Assembly (NCBI GenBank): GCA_964036275.1
Contig: OZ038437.1
Coordinates: 9,174,304-9,238,303, forward strand
Direction: 5' to 3'
Source of the DNA: Litoditis marina
Lineage: Eukaryota > Nematoda > Chromadorea > Rhabditida > Rhabditidae
DNA length: 64,000 nt
Of this stretch, positions 1 through 10,899 are shown in pieces. The translations under genes were made by a program, and so were the position numbers. The number at the start of each line of letters is the position of its first letter. The first letter of the stretch is position 1. The notes beneath the pieces are model-generated. The model was not told the DNA's origin and did no database searches. It was given only the letters and a program-made list of their open reading frames with translations.

Positions 1-208
1 TATGAAAAACCTTTATATGTGATATTTCTCTTTCTTCTCTCCTTTTCCATCAGCTGCATCGATATTTCTGAATCTCCCCAGATTTAATATCTCTCCATCC
101 TCGGTATTTTAATTTTCTCTTTTACATAAGTTCATGTATAATCGTCATCATAACACGTTACAATTTGTTCTGCCATTTATATATGAGCAATAAATTATTA
201 TTATTATT

Positions 209-1260
209 ATATCTGGAAGTTCCAAGTTTTCAAACGATGTGATTTTTGTTTTTCAAAATATTTTTGGCGCTAATTAACTTCTTAAATCGGCGTGATAGGC
301 GAAACTGGTTCAAAAAACAGTTTTTTTCCGCTTCGTTAATTAAAATCTGAGTGTTGTGAAAAATATGCGTCATTATAGTACAAAGAAAATCTTTTCTCCA
401 TTGGCGCGAACGGGCGCCAGCTATTGGCGCCATATATGGAACATGCTCTTTTAATTGGTAACAAATAACTGGAATGGATGGCCTCGACCAATAAGCACAA
501 TTTCCGACTGTTTTTTGGTTCCGAAACCCTATTTTCAATTTTGGCGCCATTTGGCGGATAAAGTGCCGTTTTGGCGCAGAATGTCGAAGAAATGTTGGTA
601 TCCAAGCCGTATTCGTCAACTATGGTCATAGTTCGGACATTTGTGGAACATTTCGCTCGTTACCCTACTTTCCTGGCGTTGTTCTAATTTGGCGCCACTG
701 GGCGCCAGCGTTTAGCGCCAAAATTGAACCATGGCACCAAACTTTCAGAAAAGGCTGGGATTCGCTAATCTAACCTCTGTGCAAAATTTCGGAGCATTTC
801 GTTCATGGGAACACATATTTTCCAGCTTCTGGCGCCTATTGGCGCCCGCGCCAAGCGCCAAACGAAACGTGACAACACCAAACTTTGGAGGCCGAGCTAA
901 CTTTGAGGTCTACGCATGTGTGCCAAATTTCAGCCGAATCGGTCCAGTAGTTAGAAAAATAATTTTCTATGCGGACATTGGACGAGCGACGAGGGACGAG
1001 CGACGAGGGACAACGGAAATTTTTATAACGACACGAAAGCATAACTTTTTTCAACCCTGACCGATTTTCTTAATTTTTTCACACAACGTGTATTTAATAG
1101 ATATCTAGCTCTCTCTCTCTCTCTTTAAATTTCGAAAAAAATATCTTATCTGAAGACTTTTGTGGTTTGAAAGCCAAAAATGAGTGCACAATGGCCAAAC
1201 CAAACACAACTCACACGCAGCGCTTCGCGCTGCGCGCGCTTAAGGTATTGAAAAAACGGA
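209..1260. repeat. GGCGCC-rich interspersed repeat, copy 1
   Basis: A roughly 1 kb repeat studded with the palindrome GGCGCC, usually as TTGGCGCCA (for example near 435, 541, 692 and 830), followed by a GACGAGGGACGAGCGACGAGG tract near 980 and ending in the hairpin CGCAGCGCTTCGCGCTGCG near 1217. A near-identical copy starts copy B at 25444 and a clearly diverged one lies at 37222-38240. The open frames in it on both strands are short, overlap one another and look like by-products of its base composition. Confidence 0.85.
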
Positions 1261-1332
1261 GTAAACAATGGGTGCAGGGCTTTCAACTGCACAAGCATAC
1301 AGTTGTATTTACAAAAAAAACTTATAACCTTT

Positions 1333-1726
1333 TCACGTAGTTCCAGCCTTCTTTATCGGTTTCTTCGAGCTCGATTTCTTGCTGTGTTTGCTGTTGAGTT
1401 TTTTCGAGGCTGAAACTGCGTTAAAATGAACAAACCAACTGTTTGATGTGAACTGGCTCGGTTCAGTTGATCACAATTCAGAATTCACCGAACCTGTTTT
1501 TTCGCTCAATTCTTTGATGGTTATATGGTAGAGAAGCAATGAATTTACAAATAGAAATGAATCGAAACTAAAACTTACAGGCTCCTAGTTTGTGTTTATC
1601 TTTCTGTTTCTTGCTCGGTGTTCCCGGCACAGGCGGTGGTGGCTGCGATGGTTTGGGCGGCGGCGGCGGCAGCGGCGGCGGCGGTGGTGGATTCTTTGGA
1701 GGTTGTATGAACTCGTAATCAGCCAT
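1333..1726 (-). CDS. Small proline-rich / lysine-serine-rich protein, two exons (copy A)
   Basis: Exon 1 runs 1726 to 1579 and exon 2 1409 to 1333. The intron has donor GTAAGT and acceptor GTTTCAG, and the frame closes at TGA. The 73-residue product begins MADYEFIQPP, has two polyproline runs (residues about 10-36), then a basic stretch rich in Lys and Ser (residues about 40-71). An acceptor (CTTCAG) lies 10 bases before the ATG, fitting a 5' UTR intron or spliced-leader site. There is no signal peptide and no known domain. Polyproline suggests binding to SH3, WW or profilin-type partners, which is inference only. The identical gene is in copy B. The GC repeat also stays open in the neighbouring frame, so the frame choice rests on the well-matched exon 2. 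Confidence 0.55.
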
Positions 1727-1990
1727 GAATGTTCTACTGAAGATTGAATACTCAGTGTAACTTTTTTCTCTGACCTTTGTAAGTGACAGTAAGCGGCTAC
1801 CAGACATTCAAAAGAGGTTGAACACATGCTGATGTTTTTACGAGTTATATATCTTCTTGATAAGAACATCCTTCAGAAAAAACTGTTTCTGTTTTAGTGA
1901 AAACTTTTATCAATGATTAATAGCAACATAATCGTGTGATTTCCATACAAAATAGGTTTCTCAAACTACGACGAAAAACCTAGAGCCTAC

Positions 1991-2895
1991 CGTCTTTCCA
2001 ACCGCAACGCACACAATGTTTCTTTACGTCAATAACATTAGATTCAAACATGTGAAACGAACGTGTAAATGTCTGTTTGTCTCTTCCACAATAGATTTGT
2101 AACGGTTCTATGTTTTCATGAAATGTTTTGTCACAGTCATAACAAAGTTGAGAATGAGTCAGATTCAGATTGTTATTCTCATCTAACAACAATTCGAATT
2201 CACGTCAAAACGAATCATCAGCTTTTTTTAAATGAAATATTGATAATTTCATGTCAAAATTGGTGTTCGCTATTATCATAGTTTTTCTTGTACCGAATAT
2301 TATATTTATCAATTTTTGATTGAAATGTGTACCATGTGCTTTCCATGTTCCAGAGACTCAAATGAAAGGATCTTGGATTTTGTCTCTAATAATCATGGAC
2401 AACTCATAATAATGATTAGCTGCGTATTTCACACGAATTTTCGAACCAATAACATTTTTTGATGTTGGAATACGTTCTCACTTCCGACTGGAATTATTTT
2501 TCATACGGGTGTTTCATGACGGTGAAAGAATCGTCATAAAACTTTCGAGTTTCTGAGAAAGTTATCAGAAATCAACAAAATCTTTTTTTCATAGTCACAT
2601 TTCGAAAAATGGAATCATTAAAGTTTTTTTTACGAACCTTCACGTACAAGAGGTTCTAGCACGAAATTCAGTTTCCCAATTCCAAAAAACTAGCCAACGT
2701 AAAAAGTTTTTTCACAGTACGGGCCAGATCCAAGTACTTAAAACTGAGCAAGAAATCCAAATTACCGATGTCGTCATCTGCCGCAAAAAGCTCATTCAGT
2801 GAATGCATTTGAATAAGATTTCTACTGTTTTTTGTACATTCCGTGAGATTGGCCCAAATTGTCTCCTGTACCATTTGTTTTGTCCATATTGTCAT
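1991..2895 (-). CDS. Possible two-exon gene with paired CxxC motifs (copy A)
   Basis: Exon 1 would run 2895 to 2766 (starts MTIWTKQMVQ, donor GTAATT) and exon 2 2182 to 1991 (acceptor GTTAG, donor GTAGGC). Both junctions are phase 1, so the frame stays open. Exon 2 has two CxxC pairs about 40 residues apart, which could hold a zinc ion. Exon 1 ends in a segment loosely like the helical part of Skp1/BTB proteins (a Tyr-Leu-Asp-Leu in an amphipathic stretch), a weak impression. A third exon is needed to end the frame. The downstream proline-rich exon does not join in its own frame; joining it in phase 1 would give an Arg/His-rich tail. Identical in copy B. No function assigned. Confidence 0.28.
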
Positions 2896-3513
2896 ATTGT
2901 TTACTTTTAATCAACTGTGATGACCAAATGATGTTTGATTTCCGACACTTCTTCACGTTTTCGATTTTTTGTATCGTACTGTCATATTTGTTTCCTTTTG
3001 TATATCACATGCTTACATGTTGATAACATAACCAATAAACCATCTCCAGCCCTCAAAGCTCAGGGTCGAAATTGTCTCAGTCAGTTTTTTTATTAATTGA
3101 AATTTCACCTTGGTGTTCTATCGACGGTTGAAAACAGTTCAATCAATGACATATGCGCAATCGTATAATAAGACATTCACAGCGTTAGTTCATCACGGGG
3201 AGAAGCAAAATTAGGTAACAACCACGAATAAATCACAGATAAATCAATACTGGTGGCACGTACAGACATAAACAAATTCCCCGTGTTGCAATTGCGGAGT
3301 ACACGTCGATTCTTGCTGAAAAAAAGTACTGTTGGCAATGAAAAGTGACATTATTCTATTTCACAACACACTAATAAGATGTTGTGATGCTTGTTCTCAT
3401 TACCCTAATTCGAAACCTTAACAATATGAGAGATTTTTTTCATTCAACACGTGTTTTATTAATCAAATAATCTCTAACAATCACTCTCTTGAAGTAGAGA
3501 AGACATTCTACTC

Positions 3514-3744
3514 TTATACTATTCCGGGTTGTAGGCTAGAAATGAGCGCAGTGACCAGGCCAACCACAAACGTAGACGAATATATTTCCACTCCGAGCGA
3601 TAATTTAGTATTTTCATTCCGATAGAGAAATAAGAACGGGCAAAAAACCGAAGCAATGATAGCTGCGTGCGTCCCAGCTCTTTTCATGCTGTCCGCAAAG
3701 AGAAAGAATATAGTTCGTTTCACCCATCGATAGCAGTCAGCCAT
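3514..3744 (-). pseudogene. Membrane-protein-like ORF, probably a decayed fragment (copy A)
   Basis: A 76-codon frame on the minus strand with two hydrophobic stretches and a core RAGTHAAIIASVF. The same core appears on the plus strand at about 5175-5290 and 14475-14600, and part of it again at 13256-13340 minus, always near a second recurring segment containing GAPMISMNSRILMRN. The recurrence of the peptide in both orientations suggests an old multi-pass membrane protein gene, perhaps a chemoreceptor, carried inside repeats. No complete gene can be built from these pieces. Confidence 0.35.
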
Positions 3745-5390
3745 GCTGGCCGAGCGCCCTACATTGCAGGCGACTGATCTGGCAGCTTGCCAGTCTTTTC
3801 ATTCCAAATAAAAATTCGAAAACTGGTTATTTTAGGATTTTTGCAACTTTTTTGTTTTCAAAAGATTCCCACATGATCGGGGAGTAATTTAAACCACTTT
3901 TTGTGTGATAACATAAGCATTGAAAAATGGTCAGAAAAGATGTTGGATATCACTGTTTTTAGTTTGGGCCAACATGTTCAGATGGCCGGCTGCTTGTGGG
4001 CGCCGCACCACCTATCCCAGCTCAGTTCAATACCTCGCTGGTGCACAATTTTGATTAGGCTCGTCGCTGTTGGAAACTTTCCAACACAATTGACTCCGCC
4101 CATCGATGGTTGAAACGATATAGCCTTCATTTGATATTCTGAAGTAGCTGACGTTACATTCCCTGTTTCTCATCAGTATTCTGCTGTTTATCGAAATCAA
4201 TGGAGCCCGATATTATTCTGCCCAATATTCACGGCAAGGTGTTTTCTATCTGAACATATTGTACAGTTCTGAAAAGTCAAACTGAGTCTTATAAAAAAAG
4301 TTTGGAAAAAATGGGTTCCCAACTAAAAATCCTTCATGTCCGCACTTCAACAAACTGGAAGATGAATGAATTGAATAATTGTTTGAAATTATGTTATCAC
4401 AAAAGAAAAAATATAAATCCAGTTTCACTTGAAATTAAACGAATCATTCTGACTGTTTCAATCTGAAACTGAGTTGCAAGAATAGCAATTGAGTAAATCC
4501 TTCGTGTCCGCACTTTATGTATACACTTTGCCGTGATGAAATTTAGTCGTTGGTAATTTGGAGAAGAGCAGAAGTTTTGGAAAACGCAACATGCTCCAGA
4601 GTCAAACTGTGAATACTGTAGATCAAATTTTTTCCCCTCCAAGTTTGCGACGTTATGGCGTCACAAAAAATCACGTTTTTCTACGTCGAGAGCAGGATGT
4701 TTCCGAATTCGATGGAAATAGGTTTTGAACTCATGTGAGCTGGATATCCAGCTCTTTCAAAAGCAATTTTTGAAGAGGTTACTGTTTTGCCCGTGTTCAG
4801 GTTTGCAACGTCATGGCGTCACAGAATTGATCGAAATTGGAATTGGAATTGACTGGTTTTGAAGATCTGAAAGACTTGGAATTCAAGTTTGGTGGTTTTT
4901 GAGAAATGAAACAAAAATGGAATCGGAATTGACTCGATTTTGGGAATTGATTAACAACCCTATTGTGCACCTATTTTTAATTTCGTTTTCCATAAGGTTC
5001 AGTTTGACTTTTCAGAATTGTGCAATATATGCAGATAGAAAACACCTTGCCTTGAATACTGGACTGAATATTATCGGGGCTCCAATGATTTCAATGAACA
5101 GCAGAATACTGATGAGAAACAAGGAATGCAACGTCAGCTACTTCAGAATATCAAATCAAAGGTATCGTTTCCAACTCTGACAGCATAAAAAGAGCTGGCA
5201 CGCACGCAGCTATCATTTCTTCGGTTTTCGCCTGTTCTTATTTCTTTATCGAGATAAACTTTCTATTGCTTGCTTTATTTACATGCAAGCATGTGATATA
5301 CAAGAGGAGAAATAACAATATGACAGTGGGATACGAAATATCAATATCCTCACAATCTTTCTCAATATGCCGCTTCTCACCTATATGATT
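3610..5390. repeat. Internal inverted repeat around decayed membrane-protein sequence
   Basis: Sequence at about 3635-3700 and 4115-4300, read on the minus strand, recurs on the plus strand at about 4965-5260. Shared items are the GCACGCAGCTATCATT stretch, the AAGTAGCTGACGTTACATTCC block and the TCTGAACATATTGTACAGTTCTGAAAAGTCAAACTGAG block. The arms face each other as a large imperfect foldback. The peptide gene starts directly after the right arm, so its promoter lies in or beside the repeat. The same inverted pair exists in copy B and, rearranged, at 13.3-14.7 kb. Confidence 0.7.
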
Positions 5391-5411
5391 TTGTTACAGA
5401 CTGTCGAAGAA

Positions 5412-6283
5412 ATGAAGTTCTTACTAGTGCTGGTTGCTCTAGTGGCACTGTGTGGTGCGAATGATCTTTGTGCTGACGCCAACAAGCACGGTTATCTGAC
5501 TCAGGCGGCCAAAGATAGTTGTTGGTGGGGGAAAGGATGCCCATTCCTTGTAAGTACAGTTATCAGAAATATCATCATTATTATCACTATTGAGTAATTA
5601 CGAATATTAGTTTCATTCTTTTTATCGTTCTGGGCGCAAAGCCATTCGTTTGAGTTGTGTTTGTCAGCTTACATTCCGGAAAAGTGTAAGAGTGGAATGT
5701 TTTTTTCTAATTTCAGAGAGTAAGTGCTAGATATAAAGTGATAAATGAAAAAAATGTGTAGTGTGAAAATTTGAACAAAAAAACCGTTCAACTTTGGAAA
5801 AAAAGTTAAACTTCGGGTTGGGGTAGTGAAAACAAGCAGCATAATCTGCATAATATGCGCACACTGCAGACTGTTGTGCAGCACAAATGTAGTGTTCAGT
5901 TTTTGTTGCACGCGCAATCATAGTTTTGTGTTCATCGCTTTTTGCTGGCAGTGATGACAGATGTTATTATGAGTATTATCATTATCTAGTGGGGGCCAAG
6001 TTACTCAATTTTTGCCTCACCCCGGAATCGAACCTGCGAGCAGAATATTCGTAGCAGGCCGCGAACCACTGCGCTAGCAAATAACATCACCAGCCAGCTT
6101 TGTAATCGAAGACACGCGTGCGTACACAGCGAAAAGTAAGATGTAGAGTACCCTCCCGCCTCTCCGTGCGCGACGACTATAATGTCATGATATTTTCAGT
6201 GCCATCCATCGTGTGTCACGAGGTATAACGATGACAAAGATTGGATTTGTGTCTGCCATACTCCTATCGGCTACAATTGCTGA
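5412..6283 (+). CDS. Secreted eight-cysteine peptide, defensin-like (CS-alpha-beta-type pattern), copy A
   Basis: Exon 1 is 5412-5549 and exon 2 is 6200-6283, joined in phase 0 (donor GTAAGT, acceptor ATTTTCAG), giving 73 residues. Residues 1-16 (MKFLLVLVALVALCGA) are a signal peptide. The mature part has eight Cys at 20, 37, 43, 47, 51, 63, 65 and 73; the last is the final residue. The CxxxC followed by a late CxC matches the framework of invertebrate CS-alpha-beta defensins, including nematode ASABF-type peptides; Cys spacing elsewhere differs, so membership is inferred. An acceptor (TTACAG) lies 15 bases before the ATG. The 650-base intron holds a SINE. Copy B differs by one silent base. 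Likely an exported antimicrobial or signalling peptide. Confidence 0.75.
5985..6183 (-). mobile_element. tRNA-derived SINE in the peptide gene intron (copy A)
   Basis: On the minus strand the element reads TATAGTCGTCG, then a box-A-like CGCAGTGGTT and a box-B GGTTCGATTCCGGG, and ends near GGCCCCCAC. Box A and box B are the internal RNA polymerase III promoter of tRNA genes. At least eleven other copies in this window share the layout. It is also in copy B (31175-31373), so it was there before the duplication. Confidence 0.8.
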
Positions 6284-6496
6284 AATGATTCGTTATCAAA
6301 GTTTGAGAAATAAACATTTCGAAGATGGAAAGCAGAGGTTGAAGCATAGTAAACCAGAACACAATTGCAGACTGAAAACTAGGAAAGTAAAATATCAGTT
6401 GATAAAGTAGAATGCATGTTTGAATGTTAATTATTATAACAACACAATCGATAACCGAACAACCACAAAATATACATACAAAGTTGGCCATGTGGA

Positions 6497-6712
6497 ATAT
6501 AGTGAGTGCCAAATTTATAAATTTCTGTCGCTCGCCGGAATCGAACCTGCGAGCAAAAGTTTCGTAGCACGCGCTGACCACTGCGCAATTAGAACACACA
6601 ACCAGCAAGCCTTGGAATCGAAGACATGCGTGCGTACACAGCGGAAAGTGAGATATACAGTACCCTCCCGCCTTTCCGTTGACGACGACTATATTGAACA
6701 AATTGCTCCATA
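6497..6712 (-). mobile_element. tRNA-derived SINE
   Basis: Same family as 5985-6183: minus-strand TATAGTCGTCG start, box A GCGCAGTGGTC, box B GGTTCGATTCCGG, and the tail GGCACTCACTAT. It begins where duplication copy A ends and is absent from the matching place at 31690, so it either inserted after the duplication or marks the breakpoint. Confidence 0.8.
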
Positions 6713-6997
6713 ACGCAGTTTTGCATGAGAATTCGTTCAAACGACACAACGAAACCCTCCGTGCCACACCAACAAAACGGAAAATACATAAAATAAAATG
6801 TTCAGAGTTGTGATGCCACAAAAGCACAGAAAAAACTATAAGTGTGTGATTTTGGGTTTATGAGTATGAAAAGAACACGCGAAAAAAAGAGAACTCGAGT
6901 AACTTCAAATGAAAAGAAAATTAAGACGAATGTAGTTTTGTTTAGTCGGGCGATGCACCATGTCTAATTTACGAGTAGTTTATTGGCAGTCCGGTGT

Positions 6998-7052
6998 TAA
7001 AGGAGACCAGAACACAACTTGAGCAGTGGTTGTGTTCCGGTCTACTTTAACC
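6998..7052. repeat. Short hairpin repeat
   Basis: TTAAAGGAGACCAGAACACAAC is followed after a nine-base loop by GGTTGTGTTCCGGTCTACTTTAA, a near-perfect 22-base stem. The same hairpin occurs at 17877-17933, in both cases downstream of a SINE and the same 250-base unique-looking stretch, so the two regions (about 6497-7110 and 17382-17990) are copies. Confidence 0.75.
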
Positions 7053-7140
7053 CTATGCCAGGTACCCCCGACCTCGAAGGTCAGCAGCAGGTCGCTGAAA
7101 GGCACAACCAGACCTCTCTCGGTGTGACTGTTGTAGAGAG

Positions 7141-7375
7141 TATAGTTTACACCATTCCTACTGAGACTCTTGCAGTAACCTCACAAACGTTCCGAAGACT
7201 GTTGTGTAGCTGAAAATAAAGTTCACGGAGAATGCTCACGTATATTTACCCCACCTGAGAAGGAGAATGAGGTACGAGAATCCTCAACTTCTCCGATCAA
7301 AAGGAAGTGAGCAAAACGGCTTGGAAGTTTCGAAAGCCTACTGTAGAAGTCTCAGTAGGAATGGAAAAGACTATA
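7141..7375. mobile_element. MITE with TATAGT...CCTACTGAGACTCCTACAGTA ends, copy 1
   Basis: The terminal inverted repeats read TATAGTTTACACCATTCC then TACTGAGACTCTTGCAGTA at the left and the reverse complement at the right, ending CTATA. The TA at each end fits the TA target of Tc1/mariner-type elements. The same element, in reverse orientation, is in a dioxygenase-gene intron at 58869-59104; others are at 43047-43281 and 51918-52083. It has no coding capacity. Confidence 0.75.
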
Positions 7376-7560
7376 CCTCCATGAACGGGAATTGACGCGC
7401 GATAGGATTGTAGATCTGAAAATAAACGGTTACAATGAAGAACCTATGGAAACTGAGTAGAGCAGAAAGTGAAAAAAAGGGAGATAGTCAGAGTAAGTCA
7501 GGTTGATATAGTTCCGGTCATTCCCACTGAGACTTGACAGCGTGGCAATGAACATTCCAG

Positions 7561-7742
7561 GCGGCGTAGCAAAACATCCAACATCATGAGAAGTTCATAT
7601 GAGTTTCTCATGAGTTACCTCATGAGCTACTCGTGAACTCTTGATATTGTAGCATAACAATCAATAGAATCTCATGAGAAAATCGTGCCAATAGTTCATG
7701 AGGTGATCTCATGAACTTTTGGGGGGATGCTGCTACGCCGCC
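7561..7742. mobile_element. MITE with GGCGGCGTAGCA inverted ends
   Basis: Ends are GCGGCGTAGCA and TGCTACGCCGC. The interior contains repeated CTCATGAG palindromes. Related, more degraded sequence is at 12930-13065, 14735-14945 and 45810-45900. Confidence 0.65.
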
Positions 7743-7923
7743 AGGCTTTTTCTAACCAAATTTTCAACTAAATGCAATTCTCTGTGCGGAACTCTTATGT
7801 TTCATATGAACACAAAAAGAAAAAAGTTTTCCGAATTTTCATGTTTGCTCTGAGAAATTGACATCTGAACATCTTGATACGCTGCCAACAGGTCTCAGTG
7901 CGTATGAAATGAACTATAACCAC

Positions 7924-8253
7924 ATTAGTATAAAAAAACGAGTGTAAAGAAAGTAAAGATTAGTTTTGGATAAATATGTACAAGAAATATAAAAGAAGTC
8001 CAATAAAAATATTTTGAGGAAAACTCTAATCTCGCTCGGTTCAGAATTTCAAAAAAAGGATACCTATTTTTGGTTGTCGGAAGAAAACTTCTGACTGCGA
8101 CTCACAATAATCTAGCTTATACTCCGTTGTTTTCAAGAGAAGCGAGATTAGCATTTTCCTCAAAATATTTTTATTGGACTTCTTTTATATTTCTTGTACA
8201 TATTTATCCAAAACTAATCTTTACTTTCTTTACACTCGTTTTTTTATACTAAT
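7924..8253. mobile_element. Foldback element with about 115-base near-perfect arms
   Basis: 7924-8038 is almost exactly the reverse complement of 8139-8253; it can be followed through ATTAGTATAAAAAAACGAG at the outer edges and AGATTAG/CTAATCT near the loop. The loop is about 100 bases and no protein is encoded. The small number of mismatches implies recent insertion or arm homogenisation. Confidence 0.85.
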
Positions 8254-8394
8254 TGAACTCTTTTTCTATGGTTACGAAGTAACGGTCATTTTTGATAAAA
8301 AATGATATTTTTGAACAATAAGCTAAACAAGGAATGTTATGTTTTTCTATTGGAGTTTTAAACCGTGCCGTAGTGCAGAACGTTTGGTGTAGTT

Positions 8395-8515
8395 GTAACC
8401 TCGTTCAAGTGATAGCAAATTTTCCACTCTAGACTCCAGGCAGGAATCGAACCTTCGTTCGCCATGCGTGAATAGAGCGTTTATCCAATCCGCCAATCAG
8501 ACATGTGAATAGGAG
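8395..8515 (-). mobile_element. tRNA-like SINE fragment
   Basis: On the minus strand GATTGGCGGATTGGATAAACG resembles box A and GGTTCGATTCCTGCC matches box B, spaced as in a tRNA. The clover-leaf ends do not pair, so it is not a working tRNA gene. It differs from the main SINE family. Confidence 0.45.
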
Positions 8516-9235
8516 TGAAAACCAAGCTGTACCCGCCTGTCATGAGTTCTTCATTGGAAAAAGTCTTCCTACCACACGTTAAACTCTTCTTTCATTTTTA
8601 TTTTCACGAAACCGGTCTACCCATGATTTTTTGCGAGACCATTTTCGGCTCTCTCACACGTAATATTCAAATTTCAGACATACCTGGAAAATACGTATAC
8701 CTCAACTTTTTTAGAGCTTTTTAATGATGTAAGTATTTTTTGAATAAGTTAATTTTGTGCGAAACTATGCCGAGATTTGAGGAGGCGGACACTTTTGTCG
8801 CCGGCGCCGCAGCCGCCGCCCCGCACGGAAACCATTTTTGCGAGACGTTGGGCCCTCTAGCTCCTCTCAATAAATTCTACTTGGAACGTGAACTTGGTAT
8901 CTTGTAGACGTGTTGCCCTTCAGTGATTCATGCAAAAATCTAAGAAAATGGTCGACGTACTTTGAAGAAAATTGTAATAATCTGTTTTGTAATGTCTGCA
9001 GACCTTTGAACAAAAACTAATCTGCGCAGCGCTCCGCGCTGCGCACGATTGGACGATGGTTCAGAGGCTGAACAATTTTGAACCGTCAAGTGATGAAATG
9101 GCTATAGTCTCTGGGAGTCACGGAGCTCGTGATCATAAAGTTAAAAGTTAAATATTCTAATAGAGAATATTTGAATTATTAGTCATACTTATAATAATAA
9201 AATAATAATCTTTTACGGCAACTATTTCAGCCGTG

Positions 9236-9450
9236 TATTACTTTATTCACCTAACAACCATGACAATTATCACTGATGAATCGGTAGAGGGGTGGGGGTC
9301 CGTAGATAAGAAACTAGGCATGGGTGAGCGTTATTACCAGCTCATGCGGTCCGCCATGAAGATACCGCGCCGAATGGGATCGAACCATGGTGTTTTGAGT
9401 GCTAGCGCGCACACAACCAGTCGACCACTCGGCCCCTTGACCACTTGATA
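9236..9450 (-). mobile_element. Second tRNA-derived SINE family, copy 1
   Basis: The minus strand has GGGGCCGAGTGGTCGACTGG (box A) and, after a long variable-arm-like gap, GGTTCGATCCCATTCGG (box B), as in a type II (Leu/Ser-like) tRNA. A tract with ATACCGCG and GAGCTGGTAATAA follows. Other copies are at 34935-35185 and 41547-41628. Confidence 0.65.
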
Positions 9451-10239
9451 ATTTTTCTTATATTATGATGGACGGCATGACGCACGGGGCATATGAGGAA
9501 GATAATGAGAAATGAACCGACATATAAACCCGACACACCAAGAAGAAGACATGTTCAATTGTTCGATTCCACGCATATTTCTGTCTCTAATAAGTGTATT
9601 AACACGTTGTCCTGTTCTCTTTTGATATTTTGTTACTAATCATTACTAACTATTCTGGACTTTCAGAATACTGAGGTTTGCCTCTGCAACTAGGTTACTC
9701 ATAGTGAATTTCACAATCGACTCGTTCACACGAGTCTAGGTTGGATGCGCAAGTCCAGATTGCGCAATTACCCGGGGTTATGAAAAAAGCGAGATGGACA
9801 GACTGCGCAATGCTATCGAACAACTCTCCAAACACCGCGCTAAAGCCAAATGGCGTATAGCCCGCATGTTGCGGGCATGGTGACGAGTGGTATACGTATT
9901 TGCGAATTGCACACCCTCGCGTTATATTGCGTACGCATTTCGATATTCTCTCTCTCTTAAACATTTTAAATAATATTTATATTTTTGTTTCAAATATATT
10001 CATAAATTTTGAATGTTCATTGAGTTTGTAGGTACACCTCCGTGTCTGTTAGTTTGTGAAAAACTGTATCGGTTGAGGATGAATTACTTTGAGTTTTAGT
10101 CATTTCCTTTCAGGTTTCGGTTGGTGTTCTCTTAATTTTTTCAATAAGTTAATTGTTGTCGTTCAATTGTATATTTTCTCATTTAAGTGCATGTGTTGTT
10201 TGCTTTGTTAACATTTCACTACCTTGTTTTCCATTCTAG

Positions 10240-10894
10240 GAATGTTGGTCGGCTGAGTGTTGTTTCAAGCAACTATCTGAGCGCAATGAGTTTTCCACAA
10301 AATTCAGAGTGAGTTAAATTGCCTTTCAGTGTATCTAGAGGTTTCACTTTCATTTAATCTTCATTTCAGACGCAAATAAACTTATTGAAGCACGGTTCGA
10401 AATCGAAATTTATAATAATGATGAAATAACAAACTTTCCTTTGGTCTACTTTTTGATGTTGGAGTTACTGCTGCCTATACGATTGTTATAAACCCACTTA
10501 TAATTAATCTTTGCAGGTCAATGACGTTCACTTCGTTCAATTTTCTGAACTCATGCGACAATTCTACCGCAGATGGTACATCGGAGGACGCTTTGGAAGT
10601 GTGAGTTGACCTTTTCTTGTTCACTTTTTTAACAACGTGTTGCGTTACGTGTTTTTATTACACGCTTTGTGTATTTCATCAAAGCTATGCGAAATATGCG
10701 GCTTTATTGACATTTTCATCTTTTGAACTCTTTCCATTTCCCAACAATTTAGTTCTATTCAGAAATATAAATTCATCACGGGAGTTGAGTATGCTCTTCA
10801 TTCGTTGCTTCCTACTAGTTTGATACCTTCAATTAATTTTCAGCCCCTCTTTTTCTGGTGCGCTCTTTGGTCTACAACAACATCAATCAATTGA
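10240..10894 (+). CDS. Unrecognised gene, three 3' exons
   Basis: Exons 10240-10308, 10517-10600 and 10844-10894 join in phase 0 (acceptors CTAG, TTGCAG, TTTTCAG; donors GTGAGT twice) and end at TGA. They encode 67 residues starting ECWSAECC, with an Arg/Phe-rich middle exon and the last exon PLFFWCALW. The CW(x)nCC start recalls the CWWGKGC segment of the secreted peptides at 5.4 and 30.6 kb, but the rest does not match. No start exon or signal peptide was found upstream, so this is the 3' part of a gene or a decayed gene. An alternative exon with its own stop begins at 10371. Confidence 0.35.
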
Positions 10895-10899
10895 GACCA

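Larger units (their letters stand above)
209..6500 (+). repeat. Segmental duplication, copy A (about 6.3 kb)
   Basis: This block matches 25444-31690 base for base over long stretches, in the same orientation. The match starts at the shared ATATCTGG (209 and 25444; the preceding bases differ) and ends at TTGAATAT/TGGAATAT (about 6500 and 31690). I saw scattered single-base changes, a 4-base difference in a CT run near 1105, and about 45 bases present near 3320-3365 here but missing from copy B. The genes inside keep their frames in both copies. The left edge coincides with the edge of a GGCGCC-rich repeat and the right edge abuts a SINE present only here. The near-identity suggests a recent event, but no divergence was calculated. 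Confidence 0.97.

Noticed and set aside
4899..5180. Plus-strand 93-codon frame upstream of the peptide gene
   Set aside because: It overlaps an inverted-repeat arm, its homologues run in both orientations, and it has no splice sites that extend it; treated as decayed membrane-protein sequence.
9236..9450. Possible type II tRNA gene (Leu/Ser-like)
   Set aside because: Boxes A and B are good, but the terminal seven-base stem does not pair and the same tract recurs with long unrelated tails, as in a SINE.
9675..9704. Short frame ending CLCN then stop after a TTTCAG acceptor, as a possible last exon of another cysteine-rich peptide
   Set aside because: Only eight codons and no matching first exon upstream.
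9695..9964. Cys-containing 89-codon frame on the minus strand
   Set aside because: No signal peptide, no splice partners, and the Cys spacing matches nothing else here.
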